A stretch of 64,000 bases of DNA from Saccharopolyspora thermophila (GTDB taxonomy: Bacteria; Actinomycetota; Actinomycetes; Mycobacteriales; Pseudonocardiaceae), in contig NZ_BMMT01000020.1 in NCBI RefSeq assembly GCF_014646075.1, forward strand, positions 1-64,000. Direction: 5' to 3'. A program made the translations under genes and the position numbers. Under the pieces are notes generated by a model, which did not search any database, was not told the origin of the DNA, and saw nothing but the letters and a program-made list of their open reading frames with translations. This document shows positions 39,326-48,902 of the stretch, one piece after another (the stretch's first letter is position 1; each line of letters begins with the position of its first letter).

Positions 39326-40504
39326 ATGGCCAAGGTCGCTTGTCCTTACTGCTACCACCAGTTCGCGCCCAGCAGCCTCTGGTTCCAGTGCACCGGGCGG
39401 CCCTCGCCCGGCCGGGAGAGGTGCCGCCGGACCGTGGATCCGGAACGGGAGCGGCTCACCGGGTTCGCCAACCCCGCGCCCCCAGCCTTCCCGCCACCGA
39501 AGTCGTGGCGCACGCCGCGGCGGGCCGCGTGCCCGGACTGCGGCACCGTCAGCGGCATCCGCGCCTGCCCGGTGTGCCACACGCCGCTGCCCGCGGGTTT
39601 CGCCGACAGCCGCAGCCCGCTGATCGGTGTGGTGGGCGGCAAGAACGCCGGGAAGACCGTCTACACCACGGTTCTGGTGCACGAACTGCGGCACACCATC
39701 CGGCGGCGCTTCGACGCCGACATCTCCTTCGCCGGGGAGCAGGCCGGGATGGGCACCGCGCAGTGGCTGGAGCGCTACGAGCAGGCGCTGTTCGACGACC
39801 GCGCCCTGTTCGAGTCCACCGCGGGCTCCGCCGACGGCGTCCGCATCCCGCTCGTCGTGCAGTGGCGGCAGCCGCGCACCCGGTTCGGCCGCGAGGTGCA
39901 CAGCACCACCACGCTGTCGTTCTACGACGCCGCGGGCGAGGACATGACGACCCAGGAGTTCGTCAACCGGCAGGCATACCTGTCGGCGGCCGACGGGATG
40001 ATCGTGCTGCTCGACCCGTTCCAGCTGCCCGGCACGGCGGACCGGATCGAGCTGCCCGACGTCGGCCGGCGCGACGCCGAACCGCCGATCAACGTGCTCA
40101 CCCGCATCACCGGGCTGCTGCGGGCCGGGCTCGCCGACCGCCGCCGCATCAGTACCCCGATCGCCGTGGTGTTCTCCAAGATCGACGCGTTCTTCGGGAT
40201 GCTCGGCGAGCAGCACCCGCTGCTGCGGCCCCCGGTCGCCGGCCCGTACTACGACGAGGCCGCCGGGCAGGACACCGACGAGCACCTGCGGGCACTGCTG
40301 GCCGACCTCGGCGCCGACGACATCGACGCGCACCTGCGTGCGCACTACCAGACCTTCCGCTATTTCGCGGTGTCCTCGCTGGGCGCGGAACCCGACTATG
40401 GCCGCAAGCGGATCGACCCGGCCGGGGTCCGACCGTTCCGGGTGGACGAACCACTGCTGTGGCTGCTCAGCCACTTCGGGGTGATCGAACGGAGCCGAGC
40501 ATGA
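39326..40504 (+). CDS. Zinc-ribbon TRAFAC-class GTPase (DO-GTPase type)
   Basis: A 392-aa protein opening with two zinc-binding CxxC clusters (C6/C9 with C22; C69/C72 with C81/C84). The GTPase domain follows: P-loop GGKNAGKT at 104-111, DxxG as FYDAAGED, and a modified base motif VVFSKID. This fits the double-GTPase/TRAFAC families named in computational surveys of actinobacterial conflict systems. A gaggggaggg site precedes the ATG. The stop overlaps the next start (ATGA). It probably works with the GAP1-like and second GTPase products as a GTP-hydrolysing switch. Confidence 0.85.
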   Translation: MAKVACPYCYHQFAPSSLWFQCTGRPSPGRERCRRTVDPERERLTGFANPAPPAFPPPKSWRTPRRAACPDCGTVSGIRACPVCHTPLPAGFADSRSPLIGVVGGKNAGKTVYTTVLVHELRHTIRRRFDADISFAGEQAGMGTAQWLERYEQALFDDRALFESTAGSADGVRIPLVVQWRQPRTRFGREVHSTTTLSFYDAAGEDMTTQEFVNRQAYLSAADGMIVLLDPFQLPGTADRIELPDVGRRDAEPPINVLTRITGLLRAGLADRRRISTPIAVVFSKIDAFFGMLGEQHPLLRPPVAGPYYDEAAGQDTDEHLRALLADLGADDIDAHLRAHYQTFRYFAVSSLGAEPDYGRKRIDPAGVRPFRVDEPLLWLLSHFGVIERSRA

Positions 40505-42918
40505 GCGCGCGGGAGTTCCACTCGCTGTTCTACACCGACTGCCGACCCGGGCAGGGGCTGCGCGGTGGCGCCGGGTTCCAGTTCCAGGCCGTGTCGCCGG
40601 GCACCACCGACGAGATGATGAGTGTCGTGCAGCGGTCCGCGCTGTACGAGGCCCCGGTGGGCTGGATGCGGGAGAAACGCCCGGTCGCCGACTATCCGCC
40701 GTCGCTGGTCCACGTGCACGACGGTGTCTACGCCACGGCCCGCGGCATCTACCTGGGTGAAGAGGCGGGCGGGGTGCGCGAGGGCAACCAGTTCACCCAC
40801 GCGCTGGCCACCGGCGACCCGCAGCTGTACGGGCCGATCCGCCCGGCCCAGCTGTGGGGCGCGTCCTGGTGGGCCGAGCGGCCCGCGCCGACCACGCAGT
40901 GCGATCCGGTACCGGCCGAGCCGGAGCCCGGTCCGTTGGGGGTGGCGGCGCTGCGGGAGTGGGTGCTGGGCCAGCCCGACGGCGAATCCTGGTTGCTGGC
41001 AGTGCATTCCGCGGTGGACCGGATGCACGAGCCGGATGCGCGGCGGGTGCTGTTCGTCAGCGCCGACGCGGAGGCCGCGGTGCGCTGGATCGCCGCGGCG
41101 ACGCTGCTGCTGCCGCAGGAACGCGCGCTGCGCGTGGGTTTCCGGGTGTTCGCCACCAATCCGCAGTACAGCCGGCACGAGGTGCTGGCGGTGCACCCGG
41201 ACTGGGCCGGGTCGCTGGCCGATCCGGCGCGCACCAACGACTTCGTGGTGTTCAACCTGGTGACCGGCGAGCACCGGCCGGTGGAGCCGACCGGTTCGGC
41301 CCGCCACTGGGTGCCGCGCTTCCTGCACGCCGACCCCTACGACGTGGTCGAGGCCGTCGAACTGGCGCACCAGTTCGCCCGCAACCGGGGCGAGGAGCTC
41401 CCGGCCGAGGCCGACCGGTTGGCCGCCGGGGTGCTGATGCTCGACGAGCCGGTGCGGGACCAGGACTCGGCGCTGGTGCTGGCCGAGTGGCTGGCCTCGC
41501 CGCCCGCGGTGTCCGCGGCGGACGTGCTGGAACCGGTGCTGGACGCGGTGCTGGCGAGTTCGCCGACGCTGCCGGTGCTCACCAGGCTCGCCGAGGCTGC
41601 CACCGACCAGGCCGGGCGGGTGCGGCTCGCGTTACTGCGCGCGGAGGTCGACGAGATCGTGCGTGGCACCCCACCGGACGACCGCACCCCGCTGTCACCG
41701 CGCCGGTGGACGCCCGAGGAGGCCGAACGGGCCTGCGAGCTGGTCGAGGCGGCGGCCGCGGCGGTGAGCCCGGAGCGGATGGACCGGCTGCTGCGCACCG
41801 CCACGCGGTTCGACGTCACGCCGCGGGTGGGCCGGTTCGGCGACGCGGCGAGCGGTTTCGTCGCCTGGTGGGCGGACCACCCGCACACCTCGATCGACCC
41901 GACGCGCTGGACGTGCGGCCAGCAGGTGGTCGACCTGCTGCGCGACGAGCTGTCCGCCCGGCTGGCGGGAGCGCGGGCCGAGGAGACGGCGGAGGCGATC
42001 CGGGACCGCTGGTGGACGCTGCTGGCTCCGACGATCAGCGACCCGTTCATGCCGCTGGACGCCGCGATCGCCGCCGCCGCGGTGGCCGCCGGAGGCGACG
42101 CGCGTCGCGACACCATCGCGCTGTTCCGCGCGCAGCTGCGCGCGTCCGAGGAACCCACCATCGGGCAGGTCGTGTGGGACGCGCTGTTCCGGCTGTCGCC
42201 GCCCACGATGGACGAGGTGGCGGAGTTCCTGTCGGCCCTGCCGTCCACCGCGGTCACCGACGCCCTGGCGCAGCGGGCCTTCGCGGTGCTGGAGAAGGCC
42301 ACGGTGTCCGGCCGGTACCTGGACGTGCTGCGGATGCTCGGCCACCACATCGGCGACCGCGAGAACCTCCGCAGGTTGTGGGAGGACGACAGCCGGTTGC
42401 GGTCCTGGCTGAGCGCCTTCCACCGACACCCGACCAGCCCGGAGAGCGGGGCCGGTGCGGTGCGGGACGTGTCGGAGCGCGTGTTCGCCGCCCGCGCCGC
42501 CGGGGTCGTGGCCGCGTTGCTGGACACCGCGCCGCAGACGGCGGTGGCCGCCGTCGAGGCCGCTGGTGCCGGGATGCAGCAGATGCTGGCGCACGAGTTG
42601 CCGCAGGCGTGGAACCGGGAGACGACGCCGCCGGGACGGCGGGATCACGCGGTGGCGCTGGCGTTTCTCACCGCCTGGTCGGACAACGCCTCCGAGCAGG
42701 TGCGCGTGGCGTTCGACAAGGCCCTGGAACACTGGGCGGGCAAGCACAAGCAGACCGACTACCGGCGGATCAGCAAGCTGCTGCGCGCGGTGGACGCCGA
42801 AGCCGCGGCGGCCTGGCACGACTGGCTGAAGGACTTCGCACAGAAGAAACCCAAACCGGCCCGCACCCGCGAGGTCGCGCGTCTGCTGTTCGGCCGAAGA
42901 GGCGGGCGGGGGAAGTAG
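40501..42918 (+). CDS. GTPase-associated protein 1 (GAP1)-like protein
   Basis: An 805-aa soluble protein. The N-terminal about 140 residues (FHSLFYTDCRPGQGLRGGAGFQFQAVSPG, then QLWGASWWAERPAP) match the GAP1-N2 pattern, and the remainder is helical middle and C-terminal GAP1-like sequence with a lysine-rich end (KKPKPARTREVARLLFGRRG). Genes of this family stand between the two TRAFAC GTPases in many actinobacteria, as here. Translational overlap on the left and abutment on the right (TAG then ATG) indicate a complex of fixed stoichiometry. Biochemical role unknown; regulator or effector-coupler of the GTPases is inferred. Confidence 0.82.
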   Translation: MSAREFHSLFYTDCRPGQGLRGGAGFQFQAVSPGTTDEMMSVVQRSALYEAPVGWMREKRPVADYPPSLVHVHDGVYATARGIYLGEEAGGVREGNQFTHALATGDPQLYGPIRPAQLWGASWWAERPAPTTQCDPVPAEPEPGPLGVAALREWVLGQPDGESWLLAVHSAVDRMHEPDARRVLFVSADAEAAVRWIAAATLLLPQERALRVGFRVFATNPQYSRHEVLAVHPDWAGSLADPARTNDFVVFNLVTGEHRPVEPTGSARHWVPRFLHADPYDVVEAVELAHQFARNRGEELPAEADRLAAGVLMLDEPVRDQDSALVLAEWLASPPAVSAADVLEPVLDAVLASSPTLPVLTRLAEAATDQAGRVRLALLRAEVDEIVRGTPPDDRTPLSPRRWTPEEAERACELVEAAAAAVSPERMDRLLRTATRFDVTPRVGRFGDAASGFVAWWADHPHTSIDPTRWTCGQQVVDLLRDELSARLAGARAEETAEAIRDRWWTLLAPTISDPFMPLDAAIAAAAVAAGGDARRDTIALFRAQLRASEEPTIGQVVWDALFRLSPPTMDEVAEFLSALPSTAVTDALAQRAFAVLEKATVSGRYLDVLRMLGHHIGDRENLRRLWEDDSRLRSWLSAFHRHPTSPESGAGAVRDVSERVFAARAAGVVAALLDTAPQTAVAAVEAAGAGMQQMLAHELPQAWNRETTPPGRRDHAVALAFLTAWSDNASEQVRVAFDKALEHWAGKHKQTDYRRISKLLRAVDAEAAAAWHDWLKDFAQKKPKPARTREVARLLFGRRGGRGK

Positions 42919-44499
42919 ATGCAGTACCTCGTCGTCGCCCTCGTGGTGCTCGCGCTGGGGCTCTGCCTGGTGGGGCTGGTGCTCTACCTCGCTGCTCTGC
43001 TGGCGCCGCTGATGATGCTGTTCGGCGCCTGCGCGACGCTGGTCAACACCTGCCGGGTCCTGGTGGGCCGCGGGATCTGGCAACCGGTGCTGGTCACGCC
43101 GAACGACGTGGTCAACGGCACGGCCGGGTTGAAGCAGCGCGGCCCGTTCCCGCTCGATTACGCCTGGCCCGGCTACCAGGTCGCGCAATGGCGCCGCGAC
43201 CTGGTGGCGCTGTGGCGCTGCTGCGCCGACTTCATCCGGCACGGCTGGTCGCGGGGGTTTGGCTACGGCCGGGGCAGCGACCTGCGCTGGGGGGCCATCG
43301 GGCTGACGGTGCTGCTGTGGACCCCGGTCACGCTGGGCGCGGCCCTCGGTGGGGCGGTGATGGTGGTCCTCGGCGCGGTCGTGCTCGGCATCTCCTGGGC
43401 CGCGTGGGGCACCCTGATCGGCTTCGAGCGCGGCTACGACACCACCGTGCGGCGGCTGCGCAGGGCCCAGCCGAGCTGCGGGGTGTGCTTCCACGTGATG
43501 ACCGTGCCCGCCTACCGCTGCGACGGGTGCCGGACGGTGCACCGCGACCTGCGGCCCGGGCTGCTGGGCGCGGTCTGGCGGCGGTGCGGGTGCGGTCAGC
43601 GGCTGCCGACGACCGTGCTGCGCGCATCCCGGCGGCTGGAGGCGCTGTGCCAGCGCTGCGACCGGCCGCTGCAGGCGCGGTCCGGCGCGGTCACCGACAT
43701 CCGGCTGCCGGTGTTCGGCCCGGTGTCGGCGGGCAAGACCCGCCTGGTGTACGCGGGTCTGGTCGCGTTGCGGGATCGGGCTGCCGCCGAGGGCGCCGTG
43801 ATGGCCTTCGACGACGACACCAGCCGCCAGGCGTTCGAGCACGGCGCGCAGCTGATCGCCACCGGTGGTGACACCGCGAAGACCCCGGCCGGGCAGCTGC
43901 CGCCCGCCATCACCGCCCGGTTCCGCCGCGGTCAGTCCGACAAGGACGCCGACCAGGCGCTGCTGCACCTGTTCGACGCGGCCGGCGAGTTCTACGCCAA
44001 CCGCGACGACAACAGCGAACTGGAGTTCCTCGACCACGCCGGGGGACTGGTGTTCGTGGTCGACCCGTTCGCCGTCGCGTGGGTGCGCGACCAGCTCGGC
44101 GGGGCCCTGCAGGACCGGCTGGCGCAGGCGCATCCGGCCACCGGCGACCCGGACGAGGTCTACCAGGTGACGGCCCGCCGCCTGCAGGACTTCGGCGTGG
44201 ACACCCGGCGCAAGGCGTTGGCGATCGCCGTGGTGAAGGCCGACCTGCTGACCGACCTGCCGTGGGCCGCCGACCTGTGCGCAGGAGCGGTGCGCGACTG
44301 GCTGACCACCGCGGGCCTGGACAACCTGGTGCTGCAGGCGGAACGCGACTTCGGGGAGGTGCGCTACTTCGTGGTGTCCTCGGTCACCGGGGTCCACCCG
44401 GGCAGCAGGATGTCCCCGGCCGAGCCGTTCGTGTGGCTGCTGGACCGCGGCGGTTTCGCCCTGGGACGAGACGAGCAGCAGACCCGGGAGCCCGCATGA
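42919..44499 (+). CDS. Membrane-anchored TRAFAC GTPase with zinc ribbon (DO-GTPase2 type)
   Basis: A 526-aa protein. An N-terminal membrane region (about 3-45) and a second hydrophobic pair (about 125-165) are followed by zinc-ribbon cysteines (C187/C190, C201/C204, C223/C225, C244/C247). The GTPase domain has P-loop GPVSAGKT at 267-274, DxxG as LFDAAGEF, and the base motif AVVKADLL in place of NKxD. The domain order places the switch at the inner face of the membrane. It abuts the GAP1-like gene and overlaps the 46-aa membrane peptide gene (ATGA). Confidence 0.85.
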   Translation: MQYLVVALVVLALGLCLVGLVLYLAALLAPLMMLFGACATLVNTCRVLVGRGIWQPVLVTPNDVVNGTAGLKQRGPFPLDYAWPGYQVAQWRRDLVALWRCCADFIRHGWSRGFGYGRGSDLRWGAIGLTVLLWTPVTLGAALGGAVMVVLGAVVLGISWAAWGTLIGFERGYDTTVRRLRRAQPSCGVCFHVMTVPAYRCDGCRTVHRDLRPGLLGAVWRRCGCGQRLPTTVLRASRRLEALCQRCDRPLQARSGAVTDIRLPVFGPVSAGKTRLVYAGLVALRDRAAAEGAVMAFDDDTSRQAFEHGAQLIATGGDTAKTPAGQLPPAITARFRRGQSDKDADQALLHLFDAAGEFYANRDDNSELEFLDHAGGLVFVVDPFAVAWVRDQLGGALQDRLAQAHPATGDPDEVYQVTARRLQDFGVDTRRKALAIAVVKADLLTDLPWAADLCAGAVRDWLTTAGLDNLVLQAERDFGEVRYFVVSSVTGVHPGSRMSPAEPFVWLLDRGGFALGRDEQQTREPA

Positions 44500-44636
44500 G
44501 CATCCGCCCACCGACCCACTACCGTGTCCACCGCTGGATCCTGGCCGTGCTGGCGGCCATCCTGGTGGCGTTGTCCGTTCTGTTGGTCGGCTCCGACCTC
44601 TCCGAGTTCGCGACGGGTCTGCTGACCGATGGGTGA
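44496..44636 (+). CDS. 46-aa single-pass membrane peptide
   Basis: MSIRPPTHYRVHRW is followed by a membrane helix (ILAVLAAILVALSVLLVG) and a short acidic tail. Its ATG overlaps the GTPase stop and its stop overlaps the second Hsp70 start by 8 nt, so it is translated as part of the chain and is very likely real. No family recognised; a membrane tether or sensor for the island proteins is an inference. Confidence 0.7.
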   Translation: MSIRPPTHYRVHRWILAVLAAILVALSVLLVGSDLSEFATGLLTDG

Positions 44637-46140
44637 GGAACTCGTCCTGGGCATCGACCTCGGCACCACCTGCTCTGCGGTGGCCACTGTGGACAGTGGT
44701 GGTGTCGCGGTGATCCGCAACCGGCTGGGCGAGCTCACCACACCGTCGGTCGTGCACTTCGCCGCGGCCGACACCGCGGTGGTGGGTGCGGCGGCGCAGC
44801 ACAGCGCGGACCCGGACAACACCGTGGCGCTCATCAAGCGCCGGATGGGAACCGAGTTCGAGCTGGAGTTCCACGGCGTCCGCCACACGCCGGAATCCGT
44901 GTCCGCGCTGATCCTGCGCAGCCTCGTCGACGACGCCGTCGCCGAACTCGGCCCGCACCGCACCGTCCGCGCGGTGATCACCGTCCCGGCCTACTTCGGC
45001 ATCCGGGAACGGGAAGCGACGTTGCAGGCGGCGCACCTGGCCGGGATCGAGGTGCTGGAGGTGCTCAGCGAACCCATCGCGGCGGCCCTGCATTACACCG
45101 GGGGATACCGGCGGGAACCACCGGACGCTCCGGGGACGTGCGCAGCCGCACCGGCGCCGTGCTCGTCTACGACCTCGGTGGCGGCACCTTCGACACCACG
45201 GTGCTGCGCACGGGCGTTGACGGCGTGCACGTCGTCGCCACCGACGGCGACAGCCGACTGGGCGGGGCCGACTGGAACGAACGCATCCGCGAGCACCTCG
45301 CCGCCGCCTTCGTCCGCGAGTTCCCGGCCGCCGACCCGGACGACGAGGAGTTCCGCCTGCACCTGCAGGATGCCAGCGAGCAGGTCAAACGCCAGCTCAG
45401 CGCGGTGACGAGCCGCCGGGTTGCGTTGTGCTGCGGGGACGACGCGATGACCGTCGAACTCGACCGCGCCACCCTCGACGAGCTCGGCGCGGACCTGGTG
45501 GACCGCACGCTGCGGATCGTCGACCGGGTGCTGGCCGCGGCCGCCGAGAAGGGCGTGACCAACATCGACGAGGTCCTGCTCGTCGGTGGCGCGACGCGGC
45601 TGCCGGCGATTTCGCGGGCGGTGCACCAGCACCTCGGCCTCGCCCCGAAGACCGCCGACCCCGATCTGGCGGTCGTCTGCGGCGCCGCCCTCGCGCACCA
45701 CCGCGGCGGTCGTGCCGCGCAGCTTCGGCCTGCTGCTTCAGGACAGTTACCGCGAGGACGGACGGTCGTTCGTCCAGCATCTGGTGCACCGCAACGAGCC
45801 CCTGCCCGCAGTGGCCACCGGCCGCTTCGCCACCGTCCTCAACGGCCAGCGATCGGTCCGCATCCAGGTGTTCGAGCAGTCCGGGGACGTCCCGTCACCC
45901 GAGGTGGCGCATAACCGCCGGGTGCTCGACGGCGAGTTCACCGGACTGCCGGACCTGCCCGCTGGTGCGGTGATCGAGGTGACGCTGCGGGTCAGCGCCG
46001 ACGGACTGCTCTCGGTCACCGCGCGGGAACCGCTCAGCGGCGCCGCGCTGGAACTGTCGGCCTATGTGGACGGTGTGGTCGACGCCGCGGCCAGCCGGGA
46101 ACTGGCGGGCACCATCGCGGGCCTGACGGTGCGCTGCTGA
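44629..46140 (+). pseudogene. Second short Hsp70, interrupted by two compensating frameshifts
   Basis: Hsp70 homology runs through three segments. 44629 to about 45095 is frame 1 (LGIDLGTTCSAVATVD to EPIAAALHYTGG). About 45100-45700 is frame 3 (VLVYDLGGGTFDTTVLRTG to PDLAVVCGAALAH). About 45700-46140 is frame 1 again (VVPRSFGLLLQDSY to AGLTVRC). A missing base near the ggggg at 45099-45103 and an extra base near 45695-45710 would restore one 500-residue protein with the lid-less architecture of the first copy. Conservation is intact in all three segments, so the damage is recent or these are sequencing errors. Overlaps the membrane peptide gene; VWA gene follows after 14 nt. Confidence 0.85.
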
Positions 46141-46154
46141 CCAGGGGAGGGCCG

Positions 46155-46781
46155 ATGAGTTCGTGGACGCGCCGCCGGTTCGACGGGGTGGGGCTGACCC
46201 AGTCGCCGCCCGGACCGCACCTGGCAGCTCTGCAGGCCCGGTACGGTGGACACGTCCTGCTGTGCATCGACGTGAGCTACTCGATGTCCGGCGACCTGCT
46301 TCGGCGGGCCATCGCGGGCGGTGAGAAGTTCCTCGCCGAGGCCACCGCCGCGCACTACGCGGCGGGCCTGGTGCTGTGGGCCGAGGAGGTCCGGCAGTTC
46401 GTGCCCCCGGAAGCCGGGACCGAAACAGCGCTTTCCGTGCTGCGGAAAGCCGCGGCGGGCGGCGGGACGCGGCTGTCCCCGGCGCTGGAACGCGGCATCG
46501 AGGTGCTGGCGAACCGCTCCGGCGATCGAGTGATGTGCATTTTCAGCGACGGCGAACTCGCCGACCACCGCGAAGCCCGCGAACTCGCCCGGAAAGCCTG
46601 TGCGCTGGGCATTCGCATCATCGTCCGCGGGCTCGGCCGGGCCGCGGCGACGTCGCTGGCGGACCTGGCCTGCCCCGGGGTGGCGGACGCAGAACAGCGG
46701 ATCGATGACGCGACCGGCGTCACCTCCGGCATCGCCTCGATGGCTGCCGGCCTCTCACTCCGCGGGAAACCCAGCGACTGA
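46155..46781 (+). CDS. VWA-domain protein
   Basis: A 208-aa von Willebrand A domain. The MIDAS metal site is intact: D39-x-S41-x-S43 in CIDVSYSMSG, Thr in GGGTRLSPALE, and Asp in IFSDGELADH. VWA proteins bind partners through a divalent metal and often pair with AAA or chaperone ATPases. A ggggaggg site precedes the ATG. It is the last gene of the plus-strand operon that begins with the GrpE-like gene. Confidence 0.9.
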   Translation: MSSWTRRRFDGVGLTQSPPGPHLAALQARYGGHVLLCIDVSYSMSGDLLRRAIAGGEKFLAEATAAHYAAGLVLWAEEVRQFVPPEAGTETALSVLRKAAAGGGTRLSPALERGIEVLANRSGDRVMCIFSDGELADHREARELARKACALGIRIIVRGLGRAAATSLADLACPGVADAEQRIDDATGVTSGIASMAAGLSLRGKPSD

Positions 46782-46963
46782 AGGGGTGATCCGCTTCACC
46801 CATGGTGTAGGGCTGGTCACGTTGTGATAACGATGAAGGTCAGGAAGTGGATACTCGGGGTAGAGGTCTGCCGCGCACAACGATCCGGGCACAACCGACG
46901 GCGGTCGTTCGCGGCACACCGGAGCCGGGGGTCCCCAGGAACACGGGTGTCTGGAGGTTGGCG

Positions 46964-47572
46964 ATGATCGCGGCGCTGAAAGCGCACGCAACATGGTTGG
47001 TCAATGCACTCGGCATGTCGCGGAACCCGCTGCGCAGGCCGATCGACCGGGCGGCAGCCGCGATCTCGCTGCTGCTGCTCACCGCGGCGGTCGTGGTCGT
47101 CCCGGTCTCGGCCCTGTTCGGCGTGTCGCTGCACGAGAACCTCACCCAGCGGGCGGCGTACGCCGCGCAGACCACCCACCGGGTGGACGCGGTTTTGACC
47201 ACCGCCCCCACCATGAGCGTCCCGGTCTCCGAGGTCTACACGCAGGACTCCATCAGCTCCACCGCGGTCGTCGAGTGGCGCACCGACCAGGGTACGCGCA
47301 CCGCCACGATGCAGGTCCCCGCGAACGCCGCCCCCGGCGACACCGTGCCGCTGTGGATCGACCAGGCGGGCAACCGGGTGCCCCCGCCGCCGACACCCGG
47401 TTCGGTCACCGTCTCCGCCGTCTTCGCCGCCCTGCTCCTGCTGCTGGTCCTCGAACTCGGCTGCTTCGCCCTCATCTCCGCGACCCAGCGCCTGGCCCGC
47501 CGGATCGGCATGCGTGCCTGGGAACGCGAGTGGGCGTTCCTGCAGCGAGGGGGCACCTGGTCCCAACGCTGA
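46964..47572 (+). CDS. Rv1733c-like two-pass membrane protein
   Basis: A 202-aa protein with two membrane helices (about 33-60, ISLLLLTAAVVVVPVSALFG, and about 150-172, VSAVFAALLLLLVLELGCFALI) around an external domain. This is the layout of the Rv1733c family: N-terminal RNPLRRPIDRAA and C-terminal WEREWAFL. Function unknown; homologues in mycobacteria respond to hypoxia. GGAGG before ATG 46964 sets the start; the longer frame from 46847 lacks homology. It lies between the two convergent island operons and may be unrelated to them. Confidence 0.8.
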   Translation: MIAALKAHATWLVNALGMSRNPLRRPIDRAAAAISLLLLTAAVVVVPVSALFGVSLHENLTQRAAYAAQTTHRVDAVLTTAPTMSVPVSEVYTQDSISSTAVVEWRTDQGTRTATMQVPANAAPGDTVPLWIDQAGNRVPPPPTPGSVTVSAVFAALLLLLVLELGCFALISATQRLARRIGMRAWEREWAFLQRGGTWSQR

Positions 47573-47587
47573 CCGCGGACCCAGCGG

Positions 47588-48250
47588 TCAGGCCGGTTTC
47601 GGGGCGACGACCGCGCGGTAGGGCGCCAGCATCCGGTTCAACCACGCCTCGCCGATCGGGGTGTCCAGGTCGATCTGCAGCTCCGGGTCCTCGCCGTCCA
47701 GACCGTCCGCGCCGCAGCGGTCCCCGAACAGCACGATCGCCGGGTTGCCGGTGTCTCGTTTGGACGGCCAGATCAGCCCGTCCGCCCACTGTGCCTGAGC
47801 CCGGATCCACGCCGCCCACCGCCGGGTCAGCTCGTAGGCTTCGCGGCCCTCCGCGTCGACCAGCCACGAATCCTGCGCCACCGCCGCTAGGTCCGGGCCG
47901 GTGAGCAGGCTGACCAGATTCAACTCCCGCGCGGTGCGCACCGCGCTGAGGCGCTTTTCGGCGATCTGCATCCGCCGGATCAGCCGCTGCCCGTCGTGGC
48001 CGAACCCGAGGTTGCGCAGCAGCACCTCGGCGAGCGCGGTCGTCGCGTGCAGCGCCGCGTAGTAGCTGGGGAACGGGTCGGCGGCGGTGCCGTCGAACCG
48101 GCCGCCGGGCGAATCCGCGCCAACCTGGGCGGGTTTGAACTCGGTGGCGCCACGCTCGCGGTGGTGCACCCGGAACAGCGTGGTGTCGGCGGGCAGCACG
48201 TACTTGGTGGGGTTGGCCTGAAACGACTGCGGTGGTGTGGCCTGCGGCAC
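47588..48250 (-). CDS. RES-domain protein, putative NAD+-degrading toxin
   Basis: RES proteins are ADP-ribosyltransferase-fold enzymes; characterised toxins (MbcT, Res) hydrolyse or phosphorolyse NAD+. The three name-giving residues are visible in the 220-aa product: R27 (LFRVHH), E75 (LAEVLLR) and S163 (WPSKRD), together with the SPGGRFD and LFGDRC segments. The start is GTG 48250 with GGAGG overlapping the preceding stop region. It is one nt downstream of the gene with a ParS/MbcA-like C-terminus, the usual antitoxin neighbour, and is the last gene of the CHAT-Hsp70 operon. Confidence 0.88.
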   Translation of the reverse strand: MPQATPPQSFQANPTKYVLPADTTLFRVHHRERGATEFKPAQVGADSPGGRFDGTAADPFPSYYAALHATTALAEVLLRNLGFGHDGQRLIRRMQIAEKRLSAVRTARELNLVSLLTGPDLAAVAQDSWLVDAEGREAYELTRRWAAWIRAQAQWADGLIWPSKRDTGNPAIVLFGDRCGADGLDGEDPELQIDLDTPIGEAWLNRMLAPYRAVVAPKPA

Positions 48251-48251
48251 C

Positions 48252-48890
48252 TCACACCTCCGCCGAGTCGACGCGGGCCGCGTCGATGAGCACGTCGGCG
48301 CCGACCTCGTCGATCAGCTCCGCCGGCACACCGCCGAGCCACGGGTTGGACCCCAGCCACCAGTCCGCCGCACCCCACGGGTCGTCCGCGGCGTGCAGGT
48401 ACCGGTTCACGGTGCGCACCAGCTCCCGCGGCACACCGGAGGCGTCGAACTGGAACGCGGGCCACCGGCTGCCGCCGTCCTCGCCGGGCAACCGGATCAG
48501 ATCCGGGTCCGCCGGGTCGCCGCCGGCGGCACGGATCCACTGCTCGTCCACGGAATCCACGCCGCGCAGCCGTGCCAGCGACAGCTCCGCGCCCGGCGCG
48601 GACTCGGTGACCCGGTCGCGCAGGTCGGTGCTCAACCGCTGCCAGTCCACCTGGGGGCGCCGGAACCGCGACTCGGGTTCGGCCAGCGCCCGCCGCACCG
48701 GATGCGTCACCGGCAGCGCGTCGCCGAGCAGCGACGCGATGTCCTCGGCGACCAGCGCCGCCGTCCCGGTGTCGGCGTCCTGCAGCTCCGCGACCAGCGC
48801 CACCAGCCGGGTGAACGTGTCGGGGTCGAGCCGGTCGGCGACCTCGTTCCACCCGGCGGCGAGCGCGTCCAGCATCTTCTGCTGACTCAC
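48252..48890 (-). CDS. ParS/MbcA-like putative antitoxin or adaptor for the RES protein
   Basis: A 212-aa protein. The first about 155 residues are helical and unrecognised. The last about 50 (RYLHAADDPWGAADWWLG, then PWLGGVPAELIDEVGADVLIDAA) fit the toxin-binding domain of Xre/MbcA/ParS antitoxins, in which WL, LGG.P and a terminal helix are conserved. No DNA-binding HTH is apparent. GTG 48890 follows TAGGAGG, which contains the Hsp70 stop; the gap to Hsp70 is 12 nt. It may hold the RES enzyme inactive until Hsp70 or CHAT acts (inference). Confidence 0.7.
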   Translation of the reverse strand: MSQQKMLDALAAGWNEVADRLDPDTFTRLVALVAELQDADTGTAALVAEDIASLLGDALPVTHPVRRALAEPESRFRRPQVDWQRLSTDLRDRVTESAPGAELSLARLRGVDSVDEQWIRAAGGDPADPDLIRLPGEDGGSRWPAFQFDASGVPRELVRTVNRYLHAADDPWGAADWWLGSNPWLGGVPAELIDEVGADVLIDAARVDSAEV

Positions 48891-48902
48891 CGCGGCAACC
48901 TC

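Noticed and set aside
46900..46963. Possible DosR-type operator before the Rv1733c-like gene (gggggtcccc)
   Set aside because: Rv1733c is DosR-controlled in mycobacteria, but this palindrome lacks the spacing and flanks of the DosR motif.
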